From: CAYJBH01 sp964368815
GTDB taxonomy: Bacteria; Bacillota; Clostridia; Oscillospirales; Ruminococcaceae
Direction: 5' to 3'
Length of the DNA stretch: 39,437 bases
NCBI GenBank assembly: GCA_964368815.1
Contig: CAYJDA010000023.1
Coordinates: forward strand, 1 to 39,437
Below, piece by piece: positions 30,967 through 39,410 of this stretch (within the stretch, counting starts at the first letter, position 1; each line of letters begins with the position of its first letter). The notes under the pieces are model-generated. The model was not told where the DNA came from and did not search any database. It saw only the letters and a list, made by a program, of their open reading frames with translations. Made by a program: the position numbers and the translations under genes.

Positions 30967-32130
30967 TTATTCCATGCTATCTGATTTACCGAATAGCACT
31001 CTTGCTTGTTGCATATTATCCTTGATATTAACTTCAAACGGACAATTTGTTTCGCATTTTCCACACATAATGCAGTCTTCTGCATTTGCACTCAATGAGT
31101 GGTAGTGAGAAAGAATGGTTGGGGGTATTTCGCAGCTTTGCTTTGCTATATCTAAAAATTTTGTTACCGCTGCAATGTCGATATTTGAAGGGCAGGGTAA
31201 ACAGTGATTACAATACATACACTTACCGGTTGCTTTAATTTTTCCCGTTCCACTCAATATGCCGGAGTAGTCTTTTTCTTCCTCTGTGCTGTTTAGATAT
31301 GACAGTGCATGGTTAAGCTGTGCAACGTTAGAGCATCCTATAAGTACGCTGGAAACTGCCGGACGAGTTAAGGAGTAGTGACAGCACTGCTCGACGCTCA
31401 TTGCTTTTCCAAATGGCGAGCTTTCAGCTTTTAGAAGTGTGCCTGCACCAAGCGCCTTCATAACGGTTATACCAACTCCGAGCCTTTCGCAGGCTGTGTA
31501 TAATTTTTGTCTTGCCGAGTTAACAACCCATTCCGATTTATCAAGATTTTTGTGCTCAATTAATTCCATAACATCTGTGTTTTCATCTTCAAGATCGTAG
31601 GCGGGATTTATGCTAAACATCAAAACATCAATCAAACCACTTTCTACCATTTTAAGCGCTACCAGTGGGTTGTGAGAGCTAACTCCGATATGCTTAATTA
31701 TTCCTTTTTCTTTTAAAGATTTGGCATGTTCCATGATAGCACCGCCCCAAACAATATCATAATCTTCAAAGCTGTCTACATAGTGAATCATTCCAACATC
31801 TATGTAGTCAGTTTGCAGTCGACTTAGTAAATCATTAAAGGATGCTTTTGTTTTTTCAATATCACGGGTTCTTTCGTATTGTCCGTTTTGCATAACTGTA
31901 CATAGATGTCCCTGAATAAACATCTTATCTCTACGACCTAAAAGAGCATTTCCGATAGCCGTTCTAACCTCCGGTTGAGGCATGAAAACATCAATATAAT
32001 TAACACCTTTATCCATTGCGGTATGTATAATTTCGCTTACGGTTTCTTGAGGTTTATCGTTAAACCATTCACCGCCCAGACCGATAATGCTCGCGTTGAT
32101 ATTAGTTTTTCCGAGTTTTTTGTATTCCAT
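30967..32130 (-). CDS. Aldo/keto reductase with C-terminal ferredoxin-type domain
   Basis: The 387-residue protein has an AKR barrel with MEYKKLGKTNINASIIGLGG at the start, the catalytic-region segment DKGVNYIDVFMP, and IKHIGVSSHNP. The C-terminus carries two Cys clusters, CMYCNHCLPCP near residue 298 and CIMCGKCETNCP near 355, as in 4Fe-4S-containing AKR-like oxidoreductases of anaerobes. Substrate is unknown. GGAGG lies before the ATG. It follows the SDR gene by 12 bases, so the two form an operon. Confidence 0.9.
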   Translation of the reverse strand: MEYKKLGKTNINASIIGLGGEWFNDKPQETVSEIIHTAMDKGVNYIDVFMPQPEVRTAIGNALLGRRDKMFIQGHLCTVMQNGQYERTRDIEKTKASFNDLLSRLQTDYIDVGMIHYVDSFEDYDIVWGGAIMEHAKSLKEKGIIKHIGVSSHNPLVALKMVESGLIDVLMFSINPAYDLEDENTDVMELIEHKNLDKSEWVVNSARQKLYTACERLGVGITVMKALGAGTLLKAESSPFGKAMSVEQCCHYSLTRPAVSSVLIGCSNVAQLNHALSYLNSTEEEKDYSGILSGTGKIKATGKCMYCNHCLPCPSNIDIAAVTKFLDIAKQSCEIPPTILSHYHSLSANAEDCIMCGKCETNCPFEVNIKDNMQQARVLFGKSDSME

Positions 32131-32142
32131 CTCAACCTCCGA

Positions 32143-32865
32143 CTAATTGTCCTGCCTTGTATCAGCAATTTGAATTTCACGAAGGTTTACTCCTTGGGGT
32201 AATTCATAGGCAAACTTAATAGTTTTTGCAACATCCTGCGCTGTAATAGCGCCTACACCGGTTGCTTCTTTCCACTGATTATAACCATTTTTAATCTCTT
32301 CACTTGTTGTATGGCTTAATAGTTCAGTGGCTACAGCGCCCGGACAAATTCTCATTACTCTTACATTATGTGCAGATAATTCTCCTCTTGCAACCTCCGA
32401 TAAACCAACAACACCGTATTTCGTTGCACAATAAGCGGCATGATTTCCAAAAGGTTTAACACCGGCAATAGAAGAGATATTAATAATAGTGCCACACTGC
32501 CTTTCCTTCATGTCATTCATAACGATTTGCATACCATTCATTACGCCCATAACATTTACATTTAGCATATCCTGCCATTCTTTTGAGTCCTGGTTTTCAA
32601 GGTTACCTAATAGCATGATTCCCGCATTATTTATCAATAAGTCGGATTTACCATAAATTTCTTCGGCTTTTCTCACTGCTTTTTCGAAAGCGGCTTTATC
32701 TGTAACATCAACTTTTTCACAGATAGTATTATCTAATCCAAGTTCTTCTAACTTTTCAAGTCTTCTCGCAAGTAGCAACAGTGGATAACCGGCCTTATTA
32801 AATTCTAATGCAAGTGACTTACCGAACCCTGAGCTTGCTCCTGTTATTACAACTAATTTTTTCAT
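32143..32865 (-). CDS. Short-chain dehydrogenase/reductase
   Basis: The 240-residue SDR has the nucleotide-binding TGASSGFGKSLA at the N-terminus, the NNAGI motif near residue 78, the catalytic Ser in INISSIAGV, and YCATKYG with the catalytic Tyr and Lys near residues 146-150. All residues of the active site are present. GGGGAG lies upstream of the ATG. It is the first gene of the SDR-AKR operon and divergent from the HxlR regulator, its probable controller. Confidence 0.92.
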   Translation of the reverse strand: MKKLVVITGASSGFGKSLALEFNKAGYPLLLLARRLEKLEELGLDNTICEKVDVTDKAAFEKAVRKAEEIYGKSDLLINNAGIMLLGNLENQDSKEWQDMLNVNVMGVMNGMQIVMNDMKERQCGTIINISSIAGVKPFGNHAAYCATKYGVVGLSEVARGELSAHNVRVMRICPGAVATELLSHTTSEEIKNGYNQWKEATGVGAITAQDVAKTIKFAYELPQGVNLREIQIADTRQDN

Positions 32866-32883
32866 TTTTTTTACTCCCCAATG

Positions 32884-32959
32884 TTGACATTATTTTCTTT
32901 ACAGTATAAAATACTATAATAGATATTTTTATTGTAAAGAAACAAAGTAAGTATGTCAA
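32884..32959. promoter_or_regulatory. Overlapping divergent promoters with paired operator
   Basis: Plus strand: TTGACA (32884-32889), 17, TAAAAT (32907-32912) for hxlR. Minus strand: TTGACA (32959-32954), 17, TACAAT (32936-32931) for the SDR gene. The inverted repeat TTTCTTTACA (32894-32903) with TGTAAAGAAA (32933-32942) lies symmetrically in both spacers, so one regulator could control both directions. Confidence 0.75.
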
Positions 32960-32999
32960 TAAGGCACGTTGTTTTCGCTAAGAGAAGAAAAGGTAACTA

Positions 33000-33347
33000 A
33001 TGGATAAAATAATAGTAAACTCGGAAATTGAAATTACCCTTAAAATAATTGGTGGCAAATGCAAACCTTTAATATTGTATATTCTTATAGAGAATGGCAC
33101 TATGCGCTTTAAGGATTTAATGAATTCGGTAACTCAGGTTTCTCAAAAAACGCTAACTAATCAATTGCGAGAGCTTGAAGCCGATGGATTAATTGCAAGA
33201 AAGTCATTTAACGAAATACCTCCTCGGGTGGAATATTCTGTTACAGATAAAGGTAGGTCGCTATTACCAATTCTCGATTTGATGTGCGATTGGGGGCTTA
33301 AAAATAATGATGATAGATTTGAAATCATTAATCCGCAGTGCATATAG
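33000..33347 (+). CDS. HxlR-family transcriptional regulator
   Basis: The 115-residue winged-helix protein has the HxlR order: EITLKIIGGKCKPLILYILI, RFKDLMNSV, SQKTLTNQLRELEADGLI, RVEYSVTDKGRSLLPIL. The usual redox or aldehyde-sensing Cys before the GGKW block is absent; instead the Trp position is Cys (GGKCK). AAGGT lies before the ATG. HxlR proteins commonly sense electrophiles and control divergent oxidoreductase genes, which fits the SDR/AKR operon here. Confidence 0.92.
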   Translation: MDKIIVNSEIEITLKIIGGKCKPLILYILIENGTMRFKDLMNSVTQVSQKTLTNQLRELEADGLIARKSFNEIPPRVEYSVTDKGRSLLPILDLMCDWGLKNNDDRFEIINPQCI

Positions 33348-33398
33348 ATGTCCACCAGCTTCTTGAAGTGTTTATTTACACTGATGATAGTACAATAA

Positions 33399-33712
33399 TT
33401 TGAGGGGTTTAAGTATTCAAAAAGTAGAAAAGAATTAATTGAAAACTATAACTTGAAGTGTAATAATCAAATAAGATATATGGACTTGGTTAGTGAAGTC
33501 GGCGAGTTAGGGAACGAACTGATAAGAGGCTGTTAATATGGAACAAAGCCATATAAAAACACTTCTGAAATTGAACTGGAAATTGGAGATTGTCTTTTTC
33601 TCTAATCGCACTAAGTAATGAACTAAATATTGACGCAGAAGCAGCATCAATAGGAGCGATGATTTTAATATGGTTTAATAATATTCTGTATGGACTTTTG
33701 GTTGAAAATTAA
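33399..33712 (+). pseudogene. MazG-like nucleotide pyrophosphohydrolase remnant
   Basis: The first frame reads RYMDLVSEVGELGNELIRGC up to a TAA at 33534-33536, then continues in frame to ELEIGDCLF and needs a frameshift to read SLIALSNELNIDAEAASIGA. These blocks match the E-x-x-E and ELGD-LF-LIALANEL motifs of MazG-like NTP pyrophosphohydrolases. One stop, one frameshift and no clear start show it is dead. It fills most of the 454-base gap before the diguanylate cyclase gene. Confidence 0.75.
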
Positions 33713-33801
33713 TTATAATGTGTTTAGAAGATTTGTTAGATAATCTCAATATGATATTTAGATAGTTTGTAATACGTGCTATTTATTAGGAAGTATTTTA
33801 T

Positions 33802-35103
33802 ATGAAAACTAAAATTAAAATCATTGTGCTTCTCGGATTATTAATATTCTCCGTGATTTTCACTGTAGTTTCATACCGGGTAGAAGAGAACAAAAAACAG
33901 GATGAGCTTAAAATTCAATCGGTAATCTATACCGAGAGGCTTATCAATGAATTTGTTGATTATTTTAGCACTACAAGTATAATAAGAGCACTTATCGAAC
34001 TTGATGATGATGAGCTTTCGCAGGATGATTTTAATAGGGTTGTTGCTCTTCTTTATTCTGAAGACACAATGGACATGATCTACTACGCTCCTGATGGCAT
34101 CATAAAATGGGTATACCCCCGTACAGAGCTTAATGATAATTCAGTTGGCGTCAATATTTTCACCGATCCTTCAACAAGCGTTACAGCGAATTGGGTTCGA
34201 GAAAATAACAAAGCTATTCTTGACGGTCCATATATAAGCGGCTATACCGATACCCCCGTCCTTGCGGTAAGGAGCCCTATTAGCAAAACAATTGATGGCG
34301 AGCAACAGTTTGTTGGATTTGTAACCGTTCTTTTTAAGAGTGATAAGGTAGTTTCACTTTTAACAACCCCTGCAAACTCAATTATCGATAACAACTATAT
34401 CTTTAGCATCCACTCGATGTATAACAGTGAAGAGACTGTGCTCTATAACGATGAAAATCTAAATTACGACAAAGCAGCGTCGAATGATTTCACCGTGAGT
34501 AATACCCACTGGACACTATATCTTGACTACAAAAACAGAGATGAATTGTTTGCACAAACGGTTATCCAATCGGCAATTATTGCAATTGTTATCTCTGCTG
34601 TTGCATATATCTTCTTTTTGATCTACCTCTGGGGAAAAGCTAAGCAGTATGACGAGATATATCTTGACTCTTTAACAAAAATACATAACAGAAAAGGCAT
34701 TCCTAAAGTTGTTGACAAAAAGAAAAATTATACATTCTTTTTTATCGATTTAAACAAATTTAAACCGGTCAACGATACCTATGGTCATGAGATGGGCGAT
34801 AAACTATTAATCGCCTATGCACAGCGGTTAAAACACCGATTTAATAATGATTCACTGCCGCTAAGACTCGGTGGTGACGAATTCGGTTTGCTCATTAACG
34901 GCTCACTGAACGATGATCAAATTCAAAACATAAACAACCGCTTAATTAGCCTAAGCAACGAAACTTTCGTTTTAGATGGCGTAGATATCAACATCTCTTC
35001 CGCTGTTGGTTTTGCCACCTATCCAAAAGATGGCGACACGATTGAAGCGATAATGGAACTCGCTGACCAACGAATGTATGAGAATAAAAAAAGCAGAAGG
35101 TAG
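33802..35103 (+). CDS. Membrane-bound diguanylate cyclase with CHASE-like sensor
   Basis: The 433-residue protein has a membrane helix (about residues 5-25) and an extracytoplasmic CHASE-like sensor (YYAPDGIIKWVYPRTELN, NVGVNIFTD-type and SGYTDTPVLAVRSPI segments). A second helix (about 255-277) and a GGDEF domain with DLNKFKPVNDTYGHEMGD and an intact active site RLGGDEFG follow. It should make cyclic di-GMP. The usual RxxD inhibitory site upstream of GGDEF is absent, so product inhibition may be lacking. No EAL domain. It stands alone between degraded genes and a repeat. Confidence 0.9.
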   Translation: MKTKIKIIVLLGLLIFSVIFTVVSYRVEENKKQDELKIQSVIYTERLINEFVDYFSTTSIIRALIELDDDELSQDDFNRVVALLYSEDTMDMIYYAPDGIIKWVYPRTELNDNSVGVNIFTDPSTSVTANWVRENNKAILDGPYISGYTDTPVLAVRSPISKTIDGEQQFVGFVTVLFKSDKVVSLLTTPANSIIDNNYIFSIHSMYNSEETVLYNDENLNYDKAASNDFTVSNTHWTLYLDYKNRDELFAQTVIQSAIIAIVISAVAYIFFLIYLWGKAKQYDEIYLDSLTKIHNRKGIPKVVDKKKNYTFFFIDLNKFKPVNDTYGHEMGDKLLIAYAQRLKHRFNNDSLPLRLGGDEFGLLINGSLNDDQIQNINNRLISLSNETFVLDGVDINISSAVGFATYPKDGDTIEAIMELADQRMYENKKSRR

Positions 35104-35126
35104 TGTAGATTAAAATAAGGTTGTTT

Positions 35127-35271
35127 ATTACCCGAACCTGCCACACTGAGAAATATTGAGTTTTTGCTCGCAAAATAACGGACGAAGTGAGTTAATCAAT
35201 ATTTCCAATAGCGCCACCGCAGGTGGAAATTCAGGCTGTCGAAAAAGTTCGACAGCCCCGAGAGGGGATGC
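35127..35271. repeat. Composite repeat: inverted modular repeat joined to the hairpin-element fragment
   Basis: Bases 35127-35225 match the reverse complement of repeat unit 2 at 28056-28166 (CCCGAACCTGCC, AATATTGAGTTTTTGCT, GAAGTGAGTTAATCAATA). The CTCCGGC hairpin is replaced by another perfect one, CCACC-GCA-GGTGG. Bases 35233-35271 are an exact inverted 39-bp copy of 5457-5495. Two repeat families therefore abut here. The rest of the gap up to 35396 is AT-rich with nothing recognised. Confidence 0.8.
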
Positions 35272-35396
35272 GGCAGAGTATAATATCAAGTGCAACAAAA
35301 AGATAGAACTTCATAGATAAATCGTGTAAAAATATGTTTTAATAATATTATTACAGTACCAAGCATGTCAAACTTATAATATACAAGGAGATGGCT

Positions 35397-36452
35397 ATGT
35401 ATTATACTATCGAAAACTACATATTAAACAAGTTCGAGAAAACGAACAGGCAATTTTCTTTTCAAGCTAAAAACTTGTCTGAATATAACGAGTGGAAAGT
35501 GAATTTAACGCAAAAACTCATCGAGTTAATCGGACTGGATAAAATGGAAAAATGTGATGCAAATCCTAAAGTTCTAAGCATGGAAGAAATGGATGGATAT
35601 ACCCGTACAAAAATGTTAATCCAAACCGAACCCGATGTGTTTATGCCATTTTATATATTAAAACCTAATAACTCAGACGAAAAAATGCTACCATGTATAA
35701 TAGCCTGTCACGGACATTGCAGTAACGCGAAAGATGCAGTTGTAAATATCGATTATGGTATGGACAACATCCGAGAAAGCATCGAAAGTTATAATTATTC
35801 CTATGGCGAAAAATTAGTAAAAGAAGGCTTTATTGTGTTTGCTCCCGATGCAAGAGGCTTTGGCGAGAGGCGGGAAAAATACTATCAAGGTGATGATTTT
35901 GATAAAAGGACATCGTCATCGTGTTCATACTTGTCCGCACTAGCTATACCGCTTGGAATGAGTGTTGTCGGCATGATGATTTGGGATTTGATGAGATTGC
36001 TTGATTACATTCAGACCCTAGACAATATCACAAGTATTGGTGCATGTGGTCTATCAGGCGGTGGCATGCAAACACTGTGGCTTTGCGCGTTGGATGAAAG
36101 AATAAAAGCGGCTGTTGTTAGCGGATACTTTTATGGATTTAAAGAGTCCCTATTAGAAATGCATAACTGTGATTGTAATTATGTTCCTGATTTGTACCGC
36201 TTCGTCGATGTTGGGGATATCGGAGCTTTAATATCAAACAGACATCTCTTTATTGAATCCGGTAGTGATGATCATTTAAACGGAAAAAGTGGATTGTCAA
36301 ATATCTATCCATATATTGAAATCGTAAAAAAAGCCGCAGCAATATGCAATATGGAAAATAATATTACTCATAATGTAATTGCATGCGGGCATCGCTGGGG
36401 TGGCGAAAACAGCATCCCATGGCTAGTCAAACAGCTCGCAAATCAAGCATAG
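35397..36452 (+). CDS. Alpha/beta hydrolase (esterase-like)
   Basis: ATG at 35397 is chosen because AAGGAG ends 6 bases upstream; the in-frame ATG at 35391 touches the ribosome binding site. The 351-residue protein has the PCIIACHGH oxyanion segment, FVFAPDARGFGERRE-like strand, nucleophile elbow GACGLSGGGMQ near residue 220, acid candidate in ESGSDDHLNG and His in ACGHRWGGENS. The pattern resembles dienelactone-hydrolase or acetylxylan-esterase-like enzymes. No signal peptide, so an intracellular esterase. Substrate unknown. Confidence 0.85.
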   Translation: MYYTIENYILNKFEKTNRQFSFQAKNLSEYNEWKVNLTQKLIELIGLDKMEKCDANPKVLSMEEMDGYTRTKMLIQTEPDVFMPFYILKPNNSDEKMLPCIIACHGHCSNAKDAVVNIDYGMDNIRESIESYNYSYGEKLVKEGFIVFAPDARGFGERREKYYQGDDFDKRTSSSCSYLSALAIPLGMSVVGMMIWDLMRLLDYIQTLDNITSIGACGLSGGGMQTLWLCALDERIKAAVVSGYFYGFKESLLEMHNCDCNYVPDLYRFVDVGDIGALISNRHLFIESGSDDHLNGKSGLSNIYPYIEIVKKAAAICNMENNITHNVIACGHRWGGENSIPWLVKQLANQA

Positions 36453-36460
36453 TAAGGGAA

Positions 36461-36678
36461 AAGCAAATTAATATCTCGATTATTACAGGCGGTGCAAATG
36501 GGTTAGGTTTTGATATGGCAGAGTAGTTTGCAAAAAGGATATAAAAGTAATAGTGCTTGATATTGTAAAAAACAAGGAAGAATCTTTCGACGATATCTAT
36601 ACAGATTTATCCGCTTTAAACTCTATTGAAAATGCATTAGCGCCCATAAAAGAAAAATATGGCAAGACGCATATATAA
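36461..36678 (+). pseudogene. Short-chain dehydrogenase N-terminal remnant
   Basis: The frame reads ISIITGGANGLGFDMAE, a typical Rossmann TGxxxGxG start, then TAG at 36524-36526. After a frameshift near 36540 it reads KVIVLDIVKNKEESFDD and SIENALAPIKEKYGKTHI before a stop, where intact SDRs continue to the NNAG motif. Only the first third of the gene remains. The following bases to the XRE gene start hold nothing further. Confidence 0.75.
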
Positions 36679-36824
36679 TTACAATTTGTTACTATACTCT
36701 TCCAAATATGTCTACAATCCTTATATTGCAACTATAAAGTTCCTAAATGTACAGCCAAGTTTATAGAATGCAACCGACGAAAATGGTAAATTTAATCCAT
36801 AATAATAAATGGAGGTTTTCAAAA

Positions 36825-37763
36825 GTGATTATATCTGATAAAATTTTATACTTAAGAAAAAAACTAGGTTACACACAAGAGGAGCTTGCTGAAAAATTAA
36901 ATGTTTCAAGGCAATCAATTTCAAAATGGGAAAGTGCACAAAGTATTCCTGACGTTACTAAAATAATGGAAATGGCAAAACTTTTTTCTGTTTCAACTGA
37001 TTATCTACTTAAAGATGAAATTGAACATTTAGACGGAGAAACAACTCCTGATTATAATGAATCGATTCAGATTTTGACAATTGAAAGCGTAAATGAATTT
37101 ATTAATTTGAAAGATAATAGTTTAAAGCTTATCGCTACTGCTGTTTTTCTATTTATCTTTTCTGCAATTCCATTGATTAGTTTTACAACGTTAATTGAAA
37201 ATGAAAGTATCGGAACGGCAATGGGAATAATAAGCTTGTTTGTTCTTGTAGTTATTGGTGTCGGTTTATGTATTTATGCAGGACATATTACCTCAAATTA
37301 CAAATTTATTGAAGATAGAAACTTTCAACTTTCTAATAATGTTGATGGAATTATTAAAGAAAAAAAGAACTTTTTTAAACATACCCGAATTAAAAATCTT
37401 ATAATTAGTATTTCGGCAATTATTCTTTCTGTTCTTCCACTAATAGTGTTAAGTCTATTAACTGATAGTGAAAAATTGATAATAATGGCTGTTTGCTTTT
37501 TACTATTAGTTGTGGCAATATCTGTACCACGAATTATTATATTTGATGGAAAATGGGAATGTTACCAACTTCTTTTACTTGAAGGCGAATTTGAAAAAGG
37601 TAATGAAAAGTTTGAAGCAATTACATCAATTTACTGGACCGTTACTGTTGTAATTTACTTAGCTTGGAGCTTTTTAACAACTGATTGGAATATAACATGG
37701 GTGGTGTGGCCAATTGCAGGTATACTTTCAAGCGTTTTAAATTTATTTAAGGTAAAGAAATAA
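36825..37763 (+). CDS. XRE-type helix-turn-helix protein fused to membrane helices
   Basis: GTG at 36825 is chosen with GGAGG 9 bases upstream; the frame extends further up without a ribosome binding site. The 312-residue protein has an N-terminal Cro/C1-type HTH (LRKKLGYTQEELAEKLNVSR, QSISKWESAQSIPDVTKI), a short linker, then about five hydrophobic helices from residue 108 on. Membrane-tethered XRE regulators of this type occur in Firmicutes and may sense membrane state. The target is unknown. The region is more AT-rich than the sugar-transport operons. Confidence 0.88.
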   Translation: MIISDKILYLRKKLGYTQEELAEKLNVSRQSISKWESAQSIPDVTKIMEMAKLFSVSTDYLLKDEIEHLDGETTPDYNESIQILTIESVNEFINLKDNSLKLIATAVFLFIFSAIPLISFTTLIENESIGTAMGIISLFVLVVIGVGLCIYAGHITSNYKFIEDRNFQLSNNVDGIIKEKKNFFKHTRIKNLIISISAIILSVLPLIVLSLLTDSEKLIIMAVCFLLLVVAISVPRIIIFDGKWECYQLLLLEGEFEKGNEKFEAITSIYWTVTVVIYLAWSFLTTDWNITWVVWPIAGILSSVLNLFKVKK

Positions 37764-37842
37764 TAATTACAAATGGTGCCGAGGTATTAAAAAACAAAAT
37801 ATACATGCAAATCATACATAATGGAAAGAAATTGGTGTTAAA

Positions 37843-38655
37843 ATGGAGTATAAAATTCTTTTAGATGGTTTAAAGCGCTTTGGTTCTAATGAAAATGATA
37901 TTTGCAAGCATGGTATTGGTGTATATCCGGAAAGCATACACGAAAATGTTGTTATTGCTCCTTGGTGGGAACCTCCTACCCTCGCTGACTTGGGTAACAC
38001 CGAATATCTTAGCGAGTCTGAATTTTCATCAATAAAAGTTTGGAATATTACAAATAGCGATTTAGAGTTTACCTACATTAAAACCGGAATAGGTGCACCT
38101 GTTTTAATGGATGTAATTTTGTCTTTAGGTGTAACTAGATGTAAAAATATTATTTTTATCGGGTCTGTCGGCTCTTTGGATGAAAATATTAAGATTGGTG
38201 ATATAGTTATTCCGCAATGGAGTATATGTGGTGACGGTGCAAGCAGATATATAAGTCATAATAGTTTAAAAGACCACGATGTCTTTGGTGAGAAATCTTA
38301 TCCCGATAAGCAACTCTATTCTACTGTTTTAGATAATACAAAACAGGTTTGTTCTGAAAACAATGTGAACTTTCATATAGGAAAAACATTTAGCATAGAC
38401 ACAATTTTCGCACAATTTGCTTATATAGACGAAATACTTAGTATGGGGTGTAATGTTATAGAAATGGAAACTGCCCCAGCCTTTAGAGCATCTGCTTTAG
38501 CAGGAATAGCGATGGCTGCTATTTTTAGTGTTTCTGACAATACCGTTGTTAATAAATCTCTTGTAAGTGGAAGAACTCAGCAAGAGAAAGAATATCGTAG
38601 TTTTACACGTAAAACTGTTTTTCCGAAAATCATCTTAAAAACTCTTACTTGCTGA
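37843..38655 (+). CDS. Nucleoside phosphorylase-like protein (PNP/UDP family)
   Basis: The 270-residue protein has phosphorylase superfamily 1 features: TGIGAPVLMDVILSLGV, IFIGSVGSLDENIKIGDIVI near residues 100-120, GDGASRY, and the ribose-binding EMETAPAF near residue 205. Members cleave nucleosides with phosphate. The sequence before GIGAP is unusual in length, and base specificity cannot be assigned. No strong ribosome binding site precedes the ATG, and GTG/TTG alternatives are not better. Confidence 0.85.
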   Translation: MEYKILLDGLKRFGSNENDICKHGIGVYPESIHENVVIAPWWEPPTLADLGNTEYLSESEFSSIKVWNITNSDLEFTYIKTGIGAPVLMDVILSLGVTRCKNIIFIGSVGSLDENIKIGDIVIPQWSICGDGASRYISHNSLKDHDVFGEKSYPDKQLYSTVLDNTKQVCSENNVNFHIGKTFSIDTIFAQFAYIDEILSMGCNVIEMETAPAFRASALAGIAMAAIFSVSDNTVVNKSLVSGRTQQEKEYRSFTRKTVFPKIILKTLTC

Positions 38656-38846
38656 CAAACAAAATTAGCATAACTTCCCCAACACCCATATTCGCAGATT
38701 AGATTTTAGTTTAGTGTGGGGTGTTTGTAGTTTACGAGGTGCGCTGCAATGACTGAACTCGAAAAAGTAAGATTAGAGGCTCACCTGCTTCTCTGTTTTT
38801 GATGCAAGAAAAACGATACATTTACACCGAAACAGGAGAAACTTTG

Positions 38847-39287
38847 ATGAAAGGCAGTATTATAATTCGAGAGGAACGTATAGCTTCAAGTGAGTATATA
38901 GATTTTTTAAAGAGAACAGACTTAGGTTCTCAATACCCTAAGGAGCGTTTTGACGAAAGAATAGAAAAACTTGTAAACAATGTGCAGCTAAGCCTTGTTG
39001 CAAGAAATGAAAACGGGATAATTGTCGGTGTTTTATTTGGTTTAACAGACTATGCTTATTGGCTTTATATCACTGATTTAGGTGTAGATAGAAGCTACGA
39101 AAGGCAGGGTATTGGCAAACTACTTATGCAAACTGCCCACGAAAAAGCCGGTGGTGAAACGGACATTGCTGTTTATTTAATAGCAAATGAAAATGCAGTT
39201 ACATTTTATGAAAAACTCGGAATGAAAAAATCTACATCGGTAATGCAATACAACAAAGTAGAATGGACTGAATTTACAGTGCGATAA
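38847..39287 (+). CDS. GNAT-family N-acetyltransferase
   Basis: ATG at 38847 is chosen with AGGAG 8 bases upstream; the upstream in-frame ATGs at 38799 and 38802 have none. The 146-residue protein has the acetyl-CoA-binding motif LGVDRSYERQGIGKLLMQ near residue 78 and the C-terminal NENAVTFYEKLGMKKS. Substrate is unknown. The 191 bases upstream hold an inverted repeat (38681-38687 with 38719-38725) and a 17-codon open frame from 38749 that I do not call. Confidence 0.9.
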   Translation: MKGSIIIREERIASSEYIDFLKRTDLGSQYPKERFDERIEKLVNNVQLSLVARNENGIIVGVLFGLTDYAYWLYITDLGVDRSYERQGIGKLLMQTAHEKAGGETDIAVYLIANENAVTFYEKLGMKKSTSVMQYNKVEWTEFTVR

Positions 39288-39325
39288 AACACATTTGCAT
39301 TTGCCGGTTATGTGCATTATGAGCA

Positions 39326-39360
39326 AACAACTCTATACTTTTAAAAAGTACAGAGTTGTT
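39326..39360 (+). terminator. Hairpin downstream of the acetyltransferase gene
   Basis: AACAACTCT (39326-39334) pairs with AGAGTTGTT (39352-39360), with a further internal TACTTTT/AAAAGTA stem. There is no strong T tract, so termination efficiency is uncertain. Confidence 0.55.
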
Positions 39361-39410
39361 GTAAAGTGGTTTAACCACTATAGTTATCAATATTTTTTAT
39401 AAGAAAAAAT

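Noticed and set aside
38749..38802. 17-codon open frame MTELEKVRLEAHLLLCF
   Set aside because: Too short to assign, no good ribosome binding site, and no recognisable family; it may be debris before the acetyltransferase gene.
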